Shown: positions 45,842 through 56,748, counted from the first letter of the stretch. The stretch is DNA of 64,000 nucleotides from an uncultured Paracoccaceae bacterium (GCA_947494445.1 CANLVD010000004.1:285560-349559); one strand, 5' to 3'. A program made the numbers and translations. The notes: generated from the letters alone by a model not told the origin.

Positions 45842-48721
45842 ATGGCCTTTGTCGAACTCTCTGCCACCTCGAATTTCACCTTCCTCACCGGCGGCAGCCA
45901 TGCGGAGGAATATGCGCTCAGGGCAACCGAACTGGGCATGCCCGCGCTGGCCATTGCCGATGCCAATTCGGTCTCGGGCATCGTGCGCGCCCATGTGCAG
46001 CTGCGCGACGTGGCCCGCGCGGTGGAAGAGGCGCGCGCGCGCGATGCAGGCCATGTGGACGGCCCCTCGACCCTCGGCCTGACGCTTTCGCCCGATGCCA
46101 CCGTGCCCCGCCTGCTGGCCGCAGCGCGCCTTTGTCTGAGCGACGGGCTTGAGGTGACAGCCCTTGCCCGCAGCCGCAAGGGCTGGGGCGATCTCTGCCA
46201 GATGCTGACACTGGGCAAGCGCCGGGCGGCCAAGGGGCGCTGCACCCTGCATCTTGCCGACCTGACCGCGGACCGGCTCTCCGATCTCGCTCTCCTCCTG
46301 CACCCCGGCCAAAGCACCGGCGCGGGCGCATGGCTGGATCAGGCACGCCAGTTGACGCGCCGCGCCCCTGACATCCATCTCGCCGCTCACCCCGGCTATG
46401 ACGGACAGGACCGGGCGCGTCTGACCCATCTGGCCGCGCTGGCCGGGGATCTGAACGCACCGCTTGTCGCCACTGCCCGACCGCTGATGCACCATGGCTC
46501 GCGCCGTCGGCTGGTCGACGTGCTGACCTGCATCCGCGAAAAGACCACCATCGACCGGATCGGCCTGTCCGCACAGGCCAACGCCGAACAGCGCATGCGC
46601 TCCGAGGCCGAGATGCTGCGGCTCTTCAAGGGCCATGAGATGGCCGTTCACCGCTCCGGCAAGATCGCGCAATCCTGTACGTTCTCGCTTGACGAGTTGC
46701 GCTATGAATACCCCTCCGAGGTGATGGAGGGCGAGGCCCCGCAGGCCCGGCTCGAACGCCTCACTGCCGAGGGTCTGCGCTGGCGCTACCCCGAAGGCAT
46801 CCCCGAGCGTGCCGCGAAACAATCCGCCCATGAACTGCGCCTCATCGGCAAACTGGGCTATGCGCCCTATTTCCTGACCGTCTCGGACGTGGTTGATTTC
46901 GCCCGCTCCCGCGACATCCTCTGTCAGGGCCGCGGCTCGGCGGCCAATTCAGTGGTCTGTTATGCGCTCGGGGTCACCTCCGTCTCGCCCGAGATCGGCA
47001 CCATGGTCTTTGAGCGCTTCGTCTCCGAGGCCCGCGACGAGCCGCCCGACATCGACGTCGATTTCGAACATGAACGCCGCGAAGAGGTGATCCAGTACAT
47101 CTACAACCGCTACGGCCGCCACCGGGCGGGCCTCTGCGCCACGGTCGTGCATTATCGCGGCAAACGGGCGATCCGCGAGGTCGGCAAGGCCATGGGGCTG
47201 AGCAACGACACCATCTCGACCATGTCCTCGCAGGTCTGGGGCTGGGGCGCATCAGGCATGGCCGAAGACCGCCTGCGCGAGATCGGCCTCGACCCCACGG
47301 ACCGCAGACTTGCCCAGACCATGGATCTGGTCGGGCAGATCACCGGCTTTCCCCGCCATCTCAGCCAGCATGTCGGCGGCTTCATCATGACCGAGGGGCG
47401 GCTCGACGCGCTGGTGCCCATCGAGAACGCCTCGATGGAAGACCGCACAGTGATCTGCTGGGACAAGGATGACATCGACGCGCTCGGCATCCTCAAGGTC
47501 GATGTGCTGTCGCTCGGCATGCTGACCTGCATCCGCAAGGCCTTTGATCTGATGACCATGCATCTGGGCGAGCGCTATACGCTGGCCAACCTGCCTGCCG
47601 AGGATCCGCGCGTCTATGACATGCTCTGCAAGGCCGACAGCATCGGCGTCTTTCAGGTCGAAAGCCGGGCGCAGATGAACTTCTTGCCGCGCATGCGCCC
47701 GCGCAGCTTCTATGATCTGGTGATCGAGGTTGCCATCGTGCGCCCCGGCCCCATTCAGGGCGACATGGTCCACCCCTATATCCGCCGCAGACGCGGGGAG
47801 GAGGAGGTCGAACTGCCCTCCGATGATCTGGGCGCCGTGCTGGGCAAGACACTCGGCGTGCCGCTCTTTCAGGAACAGGCCATGCAGATCGCCATCATCG
47901 GCGCGGGCTTTGACCCCTCCGAGGCAGACCGGTTGCGCCGCGCACTCGCGACCTTCAAGAAATCCGGCACCATTCACCTGTTTCGCGAACGCTTCATGGA
48001 CGGGATGCTTGCCAATGGCCATGACCCCGACTTCGCCGCCCGCTGCTTTTCCCAGATCGAAGGCTTCGGCGAATACGGCTTCCCCGAAAGCCACGCCGCC
48101 AGCTTCGCGCTGCTGGTCTATGCGTCCGCCTGGATCAAGCACCATCATCCGGGCATCTTCTGCTGCGCACTCCTGAACGCCCAGCCCATGGGCTTTTACG
48201 CACCCGCCCAGATCGTGCGCGATGCACGCGAACACGGGGTCGAGGTGCGCCCCATCGACATCAATGCCAGCTATTGGGACAATGTGATGGAGCCCGACAA
48301 CCGCGGCGGTCTGGCCGTGCGACTGGGCTTTCGGCAGATCAAATCCATGCGCGAGGATGAAGCGCTCTGGATCACCTCGGCCCGCGGCAATGGCTACACC
48401 ACCGTTTCAGACGTCTGGCGCCGTGCCGGCACCCCGCCACGCCTTCTGGCCAAACTGGCCGAGGCCGATGTCTTCGCAAGCCTCAACCTCACAAGACGCG
48501 AGGCGCTCTGGCACGCCAAGGCGCTCTCGGGCAAGGAGGAACTGCCGCTTTTTGCCCGCAACCTCGAGGGCGAAGAGATCACCGAAGGGCCCGTCACCCT
48601 GCCCGCCATGACCGAGGGCGAGGAGGTGGTCGAGGATTACGTCGCCATGCGCATGACCCTGCGCGCCCATCCCCTCGCCCTGTTGCGCAGCCAGTTGACG
48701 CCGACCGGCGGACAAACGTGA
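45842..48721 (+). CDS. dnaE2: Error-prone DNA polymerase DnaE2, C-terminally shortened
   Basis: 959 residues; family members are usually about 1,000-1,100. The N-terminal PHP domain begins ELSATSNFTFLTGGSHAEEY. The polymerase carboxylates are present as D403, D405 (PDIDVDF) and D554 (LKVDVLS), almost the E. coli DnaE numbering. The protein stops after RAHPLALLRSQL, where the family normally continues through an OB-fold domain of about 130 residues. The next gene begins 63 bp later, so a frameshift cannot supply the missing part. The usual partners imuA and imuB are not adjacent. The catalytic core looks intact, but clamp and ssDNA handling may be altered. Confidence 0.9.
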   Translation: MAFVELSATSNFTFLTGGSHAEEYALRATELGMPALAIADANSVSGIVRAHVQLRDVARAVEEARARDAGHVDGPSTLGLTLSPDATVPRLLAAARLCLSDGLEVTALARSRKGWGDLCQMLTLGKRRAAKGRCTLHLADLTADRLSDLALLLHPGQSTGAGAWLDQARQLTRRAPDIHLAAHPGYDGQDRARLTHLAALAGDLNAPLVATARPLMHHGSRRRLVDVLTCIREKTTIDRIGLSAQANAEQRMRSEAEMLRLFKGHEMAVHRSGKIAQSCTFSLDELRYEYPSEVMEGEAPQARLERLTAEGLRWRYPEGIPERAAKQSAHELRLIGKLGYAPYFLTVSDVVDFARSRDILCQGRGSAANSVVCYALGVTSVSPEIGTMVFERFVSEARDEPPDIDVDFEHERREEVIQYIYNRYGRHRAGLCATVVHYRGKRAIREVGKAMGLSNDTISTMSSQVWGWGASGMAEDRLREIGLDPTDRRLAQTMDLVGQITGFPRHLSQHVGGFIMTEGRLDALVPIENASMEDRTVICWDKDDIDALGILKVDVLSLGMLTCIRKAFDLMTMHLGERYTLANLPAEDPRVYDMLCKADSIGVFQVESRAQMNFLPRMRPRSFYDLVIEVAIVRPGPIQGDMVHPYIRRRRGEEEVELPSDDLGAVLGKTLGVPLFQEQAMQIAIIGAGFDPSEADRLRRALATFKKSGTIHLFRERFMDGMLANGHDPDFAARCFSQIEGFGEYGFPESHAASFALLVYASAWIKHHHPGIFCCALLNAQPMGFYAPAQIVRDAREHGVEVRPIDINASYWDNVMEPDNRGGLAVRLGFRQIKSMREDEALWITSARGNGYTTVSDVWRRAGTPPRLLAKLAEADVFASLNLTRREALWHAKALSGKEELPLFARNLEGEEITEGPVTLPAMTEGEEVVEDYVAMRMTLRAHPLALLRSQLTPTGGQT

Positions 48722-48752
48722 CAATCCCAACAGACAAGACCACCGCAACCCG

Positions 48753-48768
48753 CGATGCTTAAGCATCG
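48753..48768. promoter_or_regulatory. Perfect 16-bp palindrome between dnaE2 and the small transporter gene
   Basis: CGATGCTTAAGCATCG is fully self-complementary with no loop, more like a protein-binding site than an RNA hairpin. It lies 16 bp before the transporter ATG. Confidence 0.4.
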
Positions 48769-48784
48769 AAAGCGGAGCACAGCC

Positions 48785-49108
48785 ATGAAACCCTTTCTCG
48801 TCATGCTCGCCATCGTGTTGATCACGCTGGCAGGCGACTATCTGATCAAACTCGCCTCGATCCGGGGCGGCATCATCTCGACCACATTTCTGGGCGGGGC
48901 GGCCATGTATGTGATCTCGGCCATAGGCATCATGATCGCCATGCAGCACATGTCGCTTGCCTCAGTCGGGGTCTGGTATTCCATGCTCACGATCCTTGCC
49001 ATGGCAAGCCTCGGCGTCATCGTCTTTGGCGAAAGCCTGACCGGGCGCGAGATCATGGGCATCGGATTTGCCATCGCCTCGGTCGCCTGCATGACGCGTC
49101 TGGCCTGA
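48785..49108 (+). CDS. Small multidrug resistance-like / EamA-type small membrane transporter
   Basis: 107 residues with four predicted membrane helices. It begins MKPFLVMLAIVLITLAGDYLIKLAS and has GVWYSMLTILAMASLGVIVFGE, with the conserved Glu before SLTGREIMGIGFAIASV. These are typical of SMR/half-EamA proteins, which act as dimers. The ATG at 48785 follows GGAG (48774-48777). It replaces the expected 3' end of dnaE2 in position. Substrate unknown. Confidence 0.8.
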   Translation: MKPFLVMLAIVLITLAGDYLIKLASIRGGIISTTFLGGAAMYVISAIGIMIAMQHMSLASVGVWYSMLTILAMASLGVIVFGESLTGREIMGIGFAIASVACMTRLA

Positions 49109-49144
49109 GCCGGGAATGGGGGCTCTGCCCCCGGCGCGTCCCGC

Positions 49145-49175
49145 GCCTCCCCCGGGATATTTTCACCAAGAAGTG
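49145..49175 (+). repeat. Dispersed intergenic repeat, copy 4 (diverged 5' half)
   Basis: The plus strand reads GCCTCCCCCGGGATATTTT, then CACCAAGAAGTG. The 5' half departs from the GCCTCCGGCGG consensus; the 3' half is exact. It is inverted relative to copy 5, 52 bp downstream. Confidence 0.75.
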
Positions 49176-49227
49176 AGAGAACCGTCTCGCGATCGCACCG
49201 GTGGACAATTTCCGAGAAGCCTGCCCC

Positions 49228-49258
49228 CACTTCTTGGTTCAAATATCCCCGCCAGAAG
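49228..49258 (-). repeat. Dispersed intergenic repeat, copy 5
   Basis: The minus strand reads CTTCTGGCGGGGATATTTG, then AACCAAGAAGTG. With copy 4 it forms an inverted pair able to fold over GGGATATTT and ACCAAGAAGTG between the transporter and cytochrome genes. Confidence 0.75.
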
Positions 49259-49305
49259 TATACAACCTCAACCACCAGAACCATGCTTTGAAAAAGAGGC
49301 CCCGG

Positions 49306-49734
49306 ATGCTCCGCCTATCGATCCTGCTCGCAGCCCTTGCCCTGCCCGCCACCGCCCATGATGGCGCTCAAGGGCTGGTCAAGGCACGGATGGAGATGAT
49401 GAAATCCATTGGTGACGCCACAAAGACCCTTGGGCAGATGGCAAAATCCGGAGACATGGACCGCACCCAAGCCATGACCGCCATAGCCATCCTGACCGAA
49501 AAGGCCCGGATGACCCCGGTCATGTTCGAAACACGCGATCTGACCAAACCGACGGAAGCCCTGCCGGGGATCTGGGACAATTTCGAGGATTTCACCCGGC
49601 AGTCCATGGCCCTTGAGACCGCAGCGACCGCCCTGTCGGATCAACTGTCGGACATCAGCGCCTTTCGTGCCGGCTTTGCCCGGGTCGGGAAAAGCTGCCA
49701 ATCCTGTCATGAGGCCTATCGCCTGAAAAAGTAG
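49306..49734 (+). CDS. Cytochrome c' / c556-type protein
   Basis: 142 residues. A signal peptide (MLRLSILLAALALPATAHDG) precedes a four-helix bundle with haem-binding CQSCHEAYR close to the C-terminus, the placement typical of class II cytochromes c. The early Met in VKARMEMMKSIG could be the sixth ligand, as in c556. It is periplasmic, with a likely role in electron transfer or nitric oxide binding. The ATG at 49306 follows AGAGG. It converges on the I78 gene. Confidence 0.9.
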   Translation: MLRLSILLAALALPATAHDGAQGLVKARMEMMKSIGDATKTLGQMAKSGDMDRTQAMTAIAILTEKARMTPVMFETRDLTKPTEALPGIWDNFEDFTRQSMALETAATALSDQLSDISAFRAGFARVGKSCQSCHEAYRLKK

Positions 49735-49735
49735 C

Positions 49736-50008
49736 TCAGCCGCAGCGAATGGCGGCGATCCGGTCAGCGTCCGAGATCAGGATGTTCAGGCGATCAGGGC
49801 GAAAGTCCTGCGTGACTGCCATGCCCGGCAGGATCAGCCGCACCGACGAGGCCGCAAACCGCTGACCGGCAATCGCACTGCGTTCCTGCCCCACAAGGCC
49901 CTGCAACGGAACCGCACCGCATTGGTCATGCAAGCCCTTAGGTGTTGGGTCCAACGGCGCAGTCGCACAACCCGCCAAGGCTGCCAGCACAATCACAAAC
50001 CGCATCAT
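49736..50008 (-). CDS. Peptidase inhibitor I78-family lipoprotein
   Basis: 90 residues. The signal [14 protein letters not shown] ends in a lipobox (Cys14), so this is a lipid-anchored form. The mature part matches the I78 inhibitor pattern: CGAVPLQGLVGQ, SSVRLILPGMAVTQDFRPDRLNILISD and a final IRCG. Such proteins block serine proteases in the periplasm. The ATG overlaps the stop of the DMT gene (ATGA, 50005-50008), so it is translated as the last member of the acs run. Confidence 0.87.
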   Translation of the reverse strand: MMRFVIVLAALAGCATAPLDPTPKGLHDQCGAVPLQGLVGQERSAIAGQRFAASSVRLILPGMAVTQDFRPDRLNILISDADRIAAIRCG

Positions 50009-50838
50009 CTCCCCCGCATTGCCATGGATCCAATGCCCGACACCAGCAAGATGCCCAACCCCGTCAGGGCCAGCATATCGGGCCAGCTGTCGAAAAACAA
50101 AACCCCATAGACCGTTGCCGCAACCAACTGGAAATAGATCAAGGGCGCCATATGCGAGGCAGGCCTCAACCGATAGGCAAAGACCAGCAGAAGATTGCCC
50201 GCCATGGAGGCAAGAGCGCTCCACAACACCAGACCGGCAATGGCACCAGAGAACGCCGGAAGGGACGGGATGCCAAACGGGGCAAGCACCACGGCGCCGA
50301 TGATCAGTTGCGACAACAACATCGCACCCGGACTTGCCGCATCGCGCAGCCAGCGGCTGGCAGCCAGATACCCACCGTAAAACAGGCCTGCAAGCACCGC
50401 GAAACCGAGCCCCGGTGTCATGCCAAACCCCGGCTTGACCACCAGAAACACGCCCGCCAGTCCCGCCAGAAGCAATCCCACACGCGGCGGGTCCAGCGGC
50501 TCTTTCAATAGCCAGACCGACAATGCGTAGGACACGGCGGGACCCACAAAAAAAGCGCCATAGACATTGGCGATCGTCTCGGTTTCGAGAGCCGTCAAAA
50601 TGCTGACGATGCCGCAGGCAATCAGCAGGGCGCGCAGCACCATGCGCCAGTCAAGCAACAGCGCAAATTGCCTGTCGCGGTGCGGGATCACGAGCACCAG
50701 CAGGGCCGCACCAACGGCAAACCGGCTCCACGCAATGAAAAACGGCTCGACGCCATGCGAGCCGCTCATCAGTTTTCCGGCAGTGTCGCCAAACGGGATC
50801 AGGCTCATGGCAAGCACCATGAGCCCGATGGCCCTCAC
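50005..50838 (-). CDS. DMT-superfamily (EamA) transporter
   Basis: 277 residues with ten hydrophobic helices in two EamA halves, for example [17 protein letters not shown] and [27 protein letters not shown] in the first and [20 protein letters not shown] in the second. The GTG start overlaps the acs stop (GTGA) and its stop overlaps the I78 start. Substrate unknown; the coupling to acs suggests a metabolite related to acetate or acetyl-CoA flow, but this is weak. Confidence 0.88.
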   Translation of the reverse strand: MRAIGLMVLAMSLIPFGDTAGKLMSGSHGVEPFFIAWSRFAVGAALLVLVIPHRDRQFALLLDWRMVLRALLIACGIVSILTALETETIANVYGAFFVGPAVSYALSVWLLKEPLDPPRVGLLLAGLAGVFLVVKPGFGMTPGLGFAVLAGLFYGGYLAASRWLRDAASPGAMLLSQLIIGAVVLAPFGIPSLPAFSGAIAGLVLWSALASMAGNLLLVFAYRLRPASHMAPLIYFQLVAATVYGVLFFDSWPDMLALTGLGILLVSGIGSMAMRGR

Positions 50839-52781
50839 GCCCGGTTCATGCGGTTTTCGATCAGATCATCAACCACGGCAGGATCAGCCAAAGTCGATGT
50901 ATCGCCCAGCGTGCCATAGTCATTCTCTGCGATCTTGCGCAGGATCCGACGCATGATCTTGCCTGAACGGGTCTTTGGCAGACCGGGCGCCCATTGGATC
51001 AGGTCGGGCTTGGCAATCGGACCGATCTCGGCACGCACCCAGACCTCAAGCGTCTTGCGCAGTTCCTCCGTCGGCTCTTCGCCCGCCATCAGCGTGACAT
51101 AGGCATAGATGCCCTGCCCCTTGATCGCATGGGGGTAGCCCACCACCGCGGCCTCGGCCACGGCTTCATGGGCGACCAGCGCGCTTTCCACTTCGGCAGT
51201 GCCCATCCGGTGGCCAGAGACGTTGATCACGTCATCGACCCGGCCGGTGATCCAGTAATAACCATCAGCATCCCGCCGACAGCCATCGCCCGAGAAATAG
51301 TAGCCCTTGTAGTCGCTGAAATAGGTCTTCACGAAGCGCTCGTGATCGCCCCAGACCGTGCGCATCTGACCGGGCCAGCTGTCCTTGATGCAAAGCACGC
51401 CCTCGGCCTCGGTCGTGGTGATCTCGGCCCCTGATTGCGGGTCCAGAATGACCGGCTGCACCCCGAAGAACGGGTTGGTGGCCGAGCCGGGCTTGGTCGT
51501 CGTCGCCCCCGGAAGCGGGGTCAGCAGATGGCCACCGGTCTCGGTCTGCCACCATGTGTCGACAATCGGACACCGCCCGCCGCCGACCACATCATTGTAC
51601 CAGTTCCAGGCCTCCGGGTTGATCGGCTCGCCGACCGTGCCAAGGATGCGCAGGCTCGACAGATCGCATTTCGACACGAACTCGTCGCCCTGCCCCATCA
51701 ACGCCCGGATCGCGGTGGGCGCGGTGTAGAACTGGTTGACCTTGTGCTTCTCGCAGACCTGCCAGAACCGGCTTGCGTCAGGATAGGTCGGCACGCCCTC
51801 GAACATCAGCGAGATACCGCCATTCGCAAGCGGCCCGTAGACGATATAGGAATGCCCGGTCACCCAGCCGACATCGGCCGTGCACCAATAGACGTCACCA
51901 TCGTGATAGTCGAAAGTGTATTCATGGGTCATCGCGGCATAAACCAGATACCCGCCTGTGGTGTGCACCACGCCCTTGGGCATCCCGGTCGAGCCTGAGG
52001 TATAGAGGATGAACAGCGGGTCTTCCGCGCCCATCTCTTCGGGCGGGCAATCCGCTGAAACCTGCGCTGCGGCCTCATGCAGCCAGACATCACGACCCTC
52101 AACCATGTCGATGTCGCCGCCGGTGCGCTGAACCACCAGCATCTTGCACTCATGCTCGACACCGGCGAAGGCCTTGTCAGCATTTGTCTTCAATGGCGTG
52201 TTGCGCCCGCCGCGCGGGGCCTCATCCGCCGTGACCACCACCTTGGCCTGCGAGCCGTTGATCCGGGCGCCCAGCGCATCGGCGGAAAACCCGCCGAACA
52301 CAATCGAATGAATGGCCCCGATCCGCGCACAGGCAAGCATTGCATAGGCCGCCTCCGGGATCATCGGCATATACAGCACCACACGGTCGCCCTTGGCCAC
52401 ACCCATGGATTTCAACACATTGCCAAGCTTGCTCACTTCACGGTGCAGCTCGGAATAGGTGATATGCTTGGCATCCGCGTTCGGATCGTCCGGCTCCCAG
52501 ATGATCGCGGTCTGATCGCCGCGCGTCGCCAGATGCCGGTCGATGCAATTGGCCGAGACGTTCAGCGTGCCATCCTCGAACCATTTGATTGACACATCCG
52601 GGTGCGCGTAAGTGACGTTCTTGACCTTGGTGAAGGGCTTGATCCAGTCTATCCGCTTGCCATGCTCGCCCCAGAACGCGTCTGGATCATTCACCGAGGC
52701 TGCATACATCTCTTCATATTTGGCTTTGTCGGCATGGGCGGTTTTCGCCAGTTCTGCACTTGGCGGATAGGTGGTCGACAT
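50835..52781 (-). CDS. acs: Acetyl-CoA synthetase (acetate-CoA ligase)
   Basis: 648 residues, the usual length. The adenylation loop is [22 protein letters not shown] is the acetate-pocket region, [24 protein letters not shown] leads to the hinge, and the C-terminal catalytic and acetylatable lysine is in [11 protein letters not shown]. It makes acetyl-CoA from acetate, ATP and CoA through acetyl-AMP. The ATG at 52781 is used because family proteins begin at this MSTTYPP and GAGG lies upstream. It follows livF by 76 bp in the same direction. Confidence 0.96.
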   Translation of the reverse strand: MSTTYPPSAELAKTAHADKAKYEEMYAASVNDPDAFWGEHGKRIDWIKPFTKVKNVTYAHPDVSIKWFEDGTLNVSANCIDRHLATRGDQTAIIWEPDDPNADAKHITYSELHREVSKLGNVLKSMGVAKGDRVVLYMPMIPEAAYAMLACARIGAIHSIVFGGFSADALGARINGSQAKVVVTADEAPRGGRNTPLKTNADKAFAGVEHECKMLVVQRTGGDIDMVEGRDVWLHEAAAQVSADCPPEEMGAEDPLFILYTSGSTGMPKGVVHTTGGYLVYAAMTHEYTFDYHDGDVYWCTADVGWVTGHSYIVYGPLANGGISLMFEGVPTYPDASRFWQVCEKHKVNQFYTAPTAIRALMGQGDEFVSKCDLSSLRILGTVGEPINPEAWNWYNDVVGGGRCPIVDTWWQTETGGHLLTPLPGATTTKPGSATNPFFGVQPVILDPQSGAEITTTEAEGVLCIKDSWPGQMRTVWGDHERFVKTYFSDYKGYYFSGDGCRRDADGYYWITGRVDDVINVSGHRMGTAEVESALVAHEAVAEAAVVGYPHAIKGQGIYAYVTLMAGEEPTEELRKTLEVWVRAEIGPIAKPDLIQWAPGLPKTRSGKIMRRILRKIAENDYGTLGDTSTLADPAVVDDLIENRMNRA

Positions 52782-52857
52782 CCCTAGGTCCCTCAATTTG
52801 GTCTTTTTGGTAGGTCCGGAGCCGTTGCCGGCACCGGGATTTCATCTTCAAGGGGCA

Positions 52858-53630
<773 letters not shown>

Positions 53631-53634
<4 letters not shown>

Positions 53635-54389
53635 ACCTGTGCCTCCCCGAGATAGGCTTCCCGCACCTTCGGGTGCCCTTTGATGTTTTCCGGCAGATCT
53701 TCGACAAGGACCGTGCCCTGCGCCAGAACGCTGATCTTGTCTGCCAGTGAAAAGACCACATGCATGTCATGCTCGATCACCACCTTGGTGATGCCGCGGG
53801 TCTCGCCAATATGCTTGAGCAGATCGATGGTCTTGTTGGTGTCCGCCCGCGCCATACCGGCGGTCGGTTCATCAAGCAGCAGCAGTTTGGGGTCCTGCAC
53901 AAGACACATGGCCATCTCAAGTCGGCGTTTGTCACCGCGCGACATCGCGCTTGCCGTCATGGTCAGCTTGTCCTTCATGCCCATGTCTTCAAGCGTGTGC
54001 TCGGCCAGGTCACGGATCTCGGCCTCTTTGGCCACCCGCGCAAACGGGTTCAGCTTGTAGGCGCCGTCACGATGGGCAAAGGCCGGGATCATCACGTTTT
54101 CCAGAACCGTCAGATCGGTGAAGATCTCAGGCGTCTGAAACACCCGGCTCACACCCATCTGATTGATCTCATGCGGCTTGATGCCCAACAGACTCTGGCC
54201 CTGAAACATGACGCTGCCGGTGTCCGGGATCAGACGCCCGACGAAGCAGTTCAGCAAGGTCGACTTGCCCGCCCCGTTCGGTCCGATGATCGCATGGACC
54301 GAGCCTTCCTCGACATTCAGGTTCACATTGCCAAGCGCCTGCAATCCGCCGAAGCGCTTGTTGACGTTTTGAACTTCCAGAATACCCAT
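53631..54389 (-). CDS. ABC transporter ATP-binding protein, LivG type
   Basis: 252 residues. Walker A is GPNGAGKST (36-44) and Walker B is LLLLDEPTAGM. The signature is AMSRGDKRRLEMA, with Arg where most members have Gly or His (SGG/SHG), a small departure. It lies 4 bp after livM and overlaps livF. Confidence 0.94.
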
Positions 54390-54393
54390 GGGC

Positions 54394-55596
54394 TTACTCC
54401 GCCGGTGCGGGGTTGGTTTCCCCGGTTTCTGTGTCCTTGGACTTGCGCCGTCCGAACAACTTGCCGATCCGCTTGCCGCCCTCGACCAGCCCGCCGGGCA
54501 GGAAGATCACGACCAGCATGAACAGCACGCCAAGCGTCAGGTGCCAGCCCTTGCCGACGAAGGGGTAAAGGATCGTCACGAAGATATCCTGCAAGCCCTC
54601 GGGCATGAACGAGAACCAACCCTCAAGCACACTCTTGTTGATCTTCGAGAAGATGTTCTCGAAATACTTGATGAAGCCCGCGCCCAGCACCGGCCCGATC
54701 AACGTGCCCGCACCGCCAAGGATCACCATCAGAACCACCTCGCCCGAGGCGGTCCACTGCATCCGCTCGGCACCGGCCAACGGGTCCATCGACACCATCA
54801 GACCGCCAGCCAGACCGGCATACATGCCCGAGATGACAAAGCAGGCCAGCATGTAGGGACGGGTGCTGACACCGGTATAGTTCAGGCGGTTCTGGTTGGT
54901 CTTGATCGCCTTGAGCAGCAGCCCAAAGGGTGAGCTGAAGATCCTGAGCGACACATAAAAGGCGATCAACATCATCACCGCGCACATGTAATAACCCGCG
55001 TTGAAGGTGAACAGCCAGTCACCCACCGGCATCTGCCAGGTCGCCCCGGTCTCCAGCCCGAACAGGCTGGGCGAGGGGATGTTGCCCGTCTCGTTCGCGC
55101 CATCCAGTATGCGCGGATCGTTCAGTGCTGTCTGCAATCCGGTCTCACCGCCTGTGATCGGCGTCAGAACAGATGCGGCCAGCGCAAATGCCATCTGCGC
55201 GAAGGCCAGCGTCAGGATCGAGAAGTAGATGCCCGAGCGGCGCAGCGATACGATGCCGATCAGCAGCGCGAACACGCCCGCCACCAGTGTCGAGATGATG
55301 ATCGCGGGGATCACATTGATCGTCAGCAGCTTGAGCATCCAAACGCTGGCGTAAGAGCCCGCACCCAGAAACGCCGCATGGCCGAAGGACAGGTATCCTG
55401 TCAGGCCGAACAGGATGTTGAACCCGATCGCAAAGATCCCGAAGATCGCGAAACGCTGCATCAGGTCGGGATAACCCGCGTTGAACTGCGCAAGGCTGGA
55501 ACTTTCAGGGAAAGGGTTCAGCAGGAACGGCGCAAACACCAGCAGGATTGCCACGAAGAACAACAGCCCGGCGTCTTTTTTGTTCAGACCAAGCAT
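54394..55596 (-). CDS. ABC transporter permease, LivM type
   Basis: 400 residues with about ten membrane segments. It contains the family motif [20 protein letters not shown] and the coupling region [20 protein letters not shown]. The charged C-terminus ([19 protein letters not shown]) is cytosolic. It lies between livH and livG with gaps of 3 and 4 bp. Confidence 0.93.
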   Translation of the reverse strand: MLGLNKKDAGLLFFVAILLVFAPFLLNPFPESSSLAQFNAGYPDLMQRFAIFGIFAIGFNILFGLTGYLSFGHAAFLGAGSYASVWMLKLLTINVIPAIIISTLVAGVFALLIGIVSLRRSGIYFSILTLAFAQMAFALAASVLTPITGGETGLQTALNDPRILDGANETGNIPSPSLFGLETGATWQMPVGDWLFTFNAGYYMCAVMMLIAFYVSLRIFSSPFGLLLKAIKTNQNRLNYTGVSTRPYMLACFVISGMYAGLAGGLMVSMDPLAGAERMQWTASGEVVLMVILGGAGTLIGPVLGAGFIKYFENIFSKINKSVLEGWFSFMPEGLQDIFVTILYPFVGKGWHLTLGVLFMLVVIFLPGGLVEGGKRIGKLFGRRKSKDTETGETNPAPAE

Positions 55597-55599
55597 CGG

Positions 55600-56637
55600 T
55601 CAGTCCTCCATTACGCCCGCGCGGCCCATCAGGCCCCGTGGTCGGGTCAACAGAATTACGATTGCCGCGAGATAGATCACCACCTGGTTCACACCGGGCA
55701 GGAACTCGATCACCTCACGCATTGAGGCAAAGCTCTCCAGAATGCCCAGCAGGAAGCCTGCCAGAACCGCGCCCGGAAGCGAGCCCATGCCGCCGACAAC
55801 CACCACAACAAACGAGATCACGAGGAAATCCATGCCCATGTGATAGTTCGGCGAGTTGATCGGCGTGTACATGACACCGGCAAGCCCGGCCACGGCGGCC
55901 GCGATGCCGAACATAATGGTAAAGCGCCTGTCGACGTTGATGCCAAGGATCGTCACGGTCTCGCGGTCAGCCATACCGGCGCGCACCACCATGCCGAAGG
56001 TCGTGTAGCGCAGGAAGGCAAACATTGCCGAGATCACGATCAGCGCAAAGACGAAATAGACGATCCGCCAGTAGGGATAGATGATCGCGCCTGCGTCCAT
56101 CCCGATCATCGCGCCGAAGTCAAACGAGCCGACAAAGGCCTCGGGTGCAGGTGCGGGGATCTGGTTCGCACCGTAGTAATACTTGATGATCTCCTGCAAC
56201 ACGATGGCCAGGCCAAAGGTCACAAGGATCTGATCAGCATGGGGGCGTTTGTAGAAATGCTTGATCAGCCCGCGCTCCATGATCACACCGATCAGCAGCA
56301 TCACCGGGATGGCGAACAGGATCGACAGGGGCACCGACCAGTCGACAATGGCCTGCCCCGCCGCCTCTCCGAACCAGTGTTCCAGATAGGGGGTCTCCTT
56401 CGGCGATCCGAAGTTGAAACCGCCCACCGACTGCGTCGTGGCCCCTTCAGGCACGAAGCCCAGATTCAGGATGCGGTTGACGGTGACGGTGCAGAACGCA
56501 CCAAGCATGAACAAGGCTCCGTGGGCAAAATTGACCACGCCCAATGTTCCGAAAATAAGGGTCAGGCCCAGCGCGATCAGAGCGTAGGCACTTCCCTTAT
56601 CCAATCCATTCAGGATTTGCAGGACAATCTGATCCAC
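55600..56637 (-). CDS. ABC transporter permease, LivH type
   Basis: 345 residues, about eight membrane segments. It begins VDQIVLQILNGLDKGSAYALIALGLTLIFGTLGVVNFAHG, the standard LivH start, and has VVVVGGMGSLPGAVLAGFLLG. A long periplasmic loop (about residues 50-95) is larger than in E. coli LivH and resembles permeases of the urea/short-chain amide class. The GTG at 56637 with AGGAGA six bases upstream is chosen over the longer frame to 56691. Confidence 0.92.
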   Translation of the reverse strand: MDQIVLQILNGLDKGSAYALIALGLTLIFGTLGVVNFAHGALFMLGAFCTVTVNRILNLGFVPEGATTQSVGGFNFGSPKETPYLEHWFGEAAGQAIVDWSVPLSILFAIPVMLLIGVIMERGLIKHFYKRPHADQILVTFGLAIVLQEIIKYYYGANQIPAPAPEAFVGSFDFGAMIGMDAGAIIYPYWRIVYFVFALIVISAMFAFLRYTTFGMVVRAGMADRETVTILGINVDRRFTIMFGIAAAVAGLAGVMYTPINSPNYHMGMDFLVISFVVVVVGGMGSLPGAVLAGFLLGILESFASMREVIEFLPGVNQVVIYLAAIVILLTRPRGLMGRAGVMED

Positions 56638-56710
56638 AAGCCTTCTCCTGTGTTGAATACCGCCGTGAACGACCAGCGGTCGCACGGGCAAGACATTGTA
56701 TTGGGGGGAT

Positions 56711-56736
56711 GCCGCGCCCCTGTTTCAGGGCGCGGC
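56711..56736 (-). promoter_or_regulatory. Intercistronic hairpin between the binding-protein gene and livH
   Basis: GCCGCGCCC pairs with GGGCGCGGC, extended inside by TG/CA with one bulged C, around a three-base loop. Placed 12 bp after the binding-protein stop, it could protect that message and let the binding protein be made in excess over the membrane parts. Confidence 0.6.
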
Positions 56737-56748
56737 GGGTCTTCAGGC

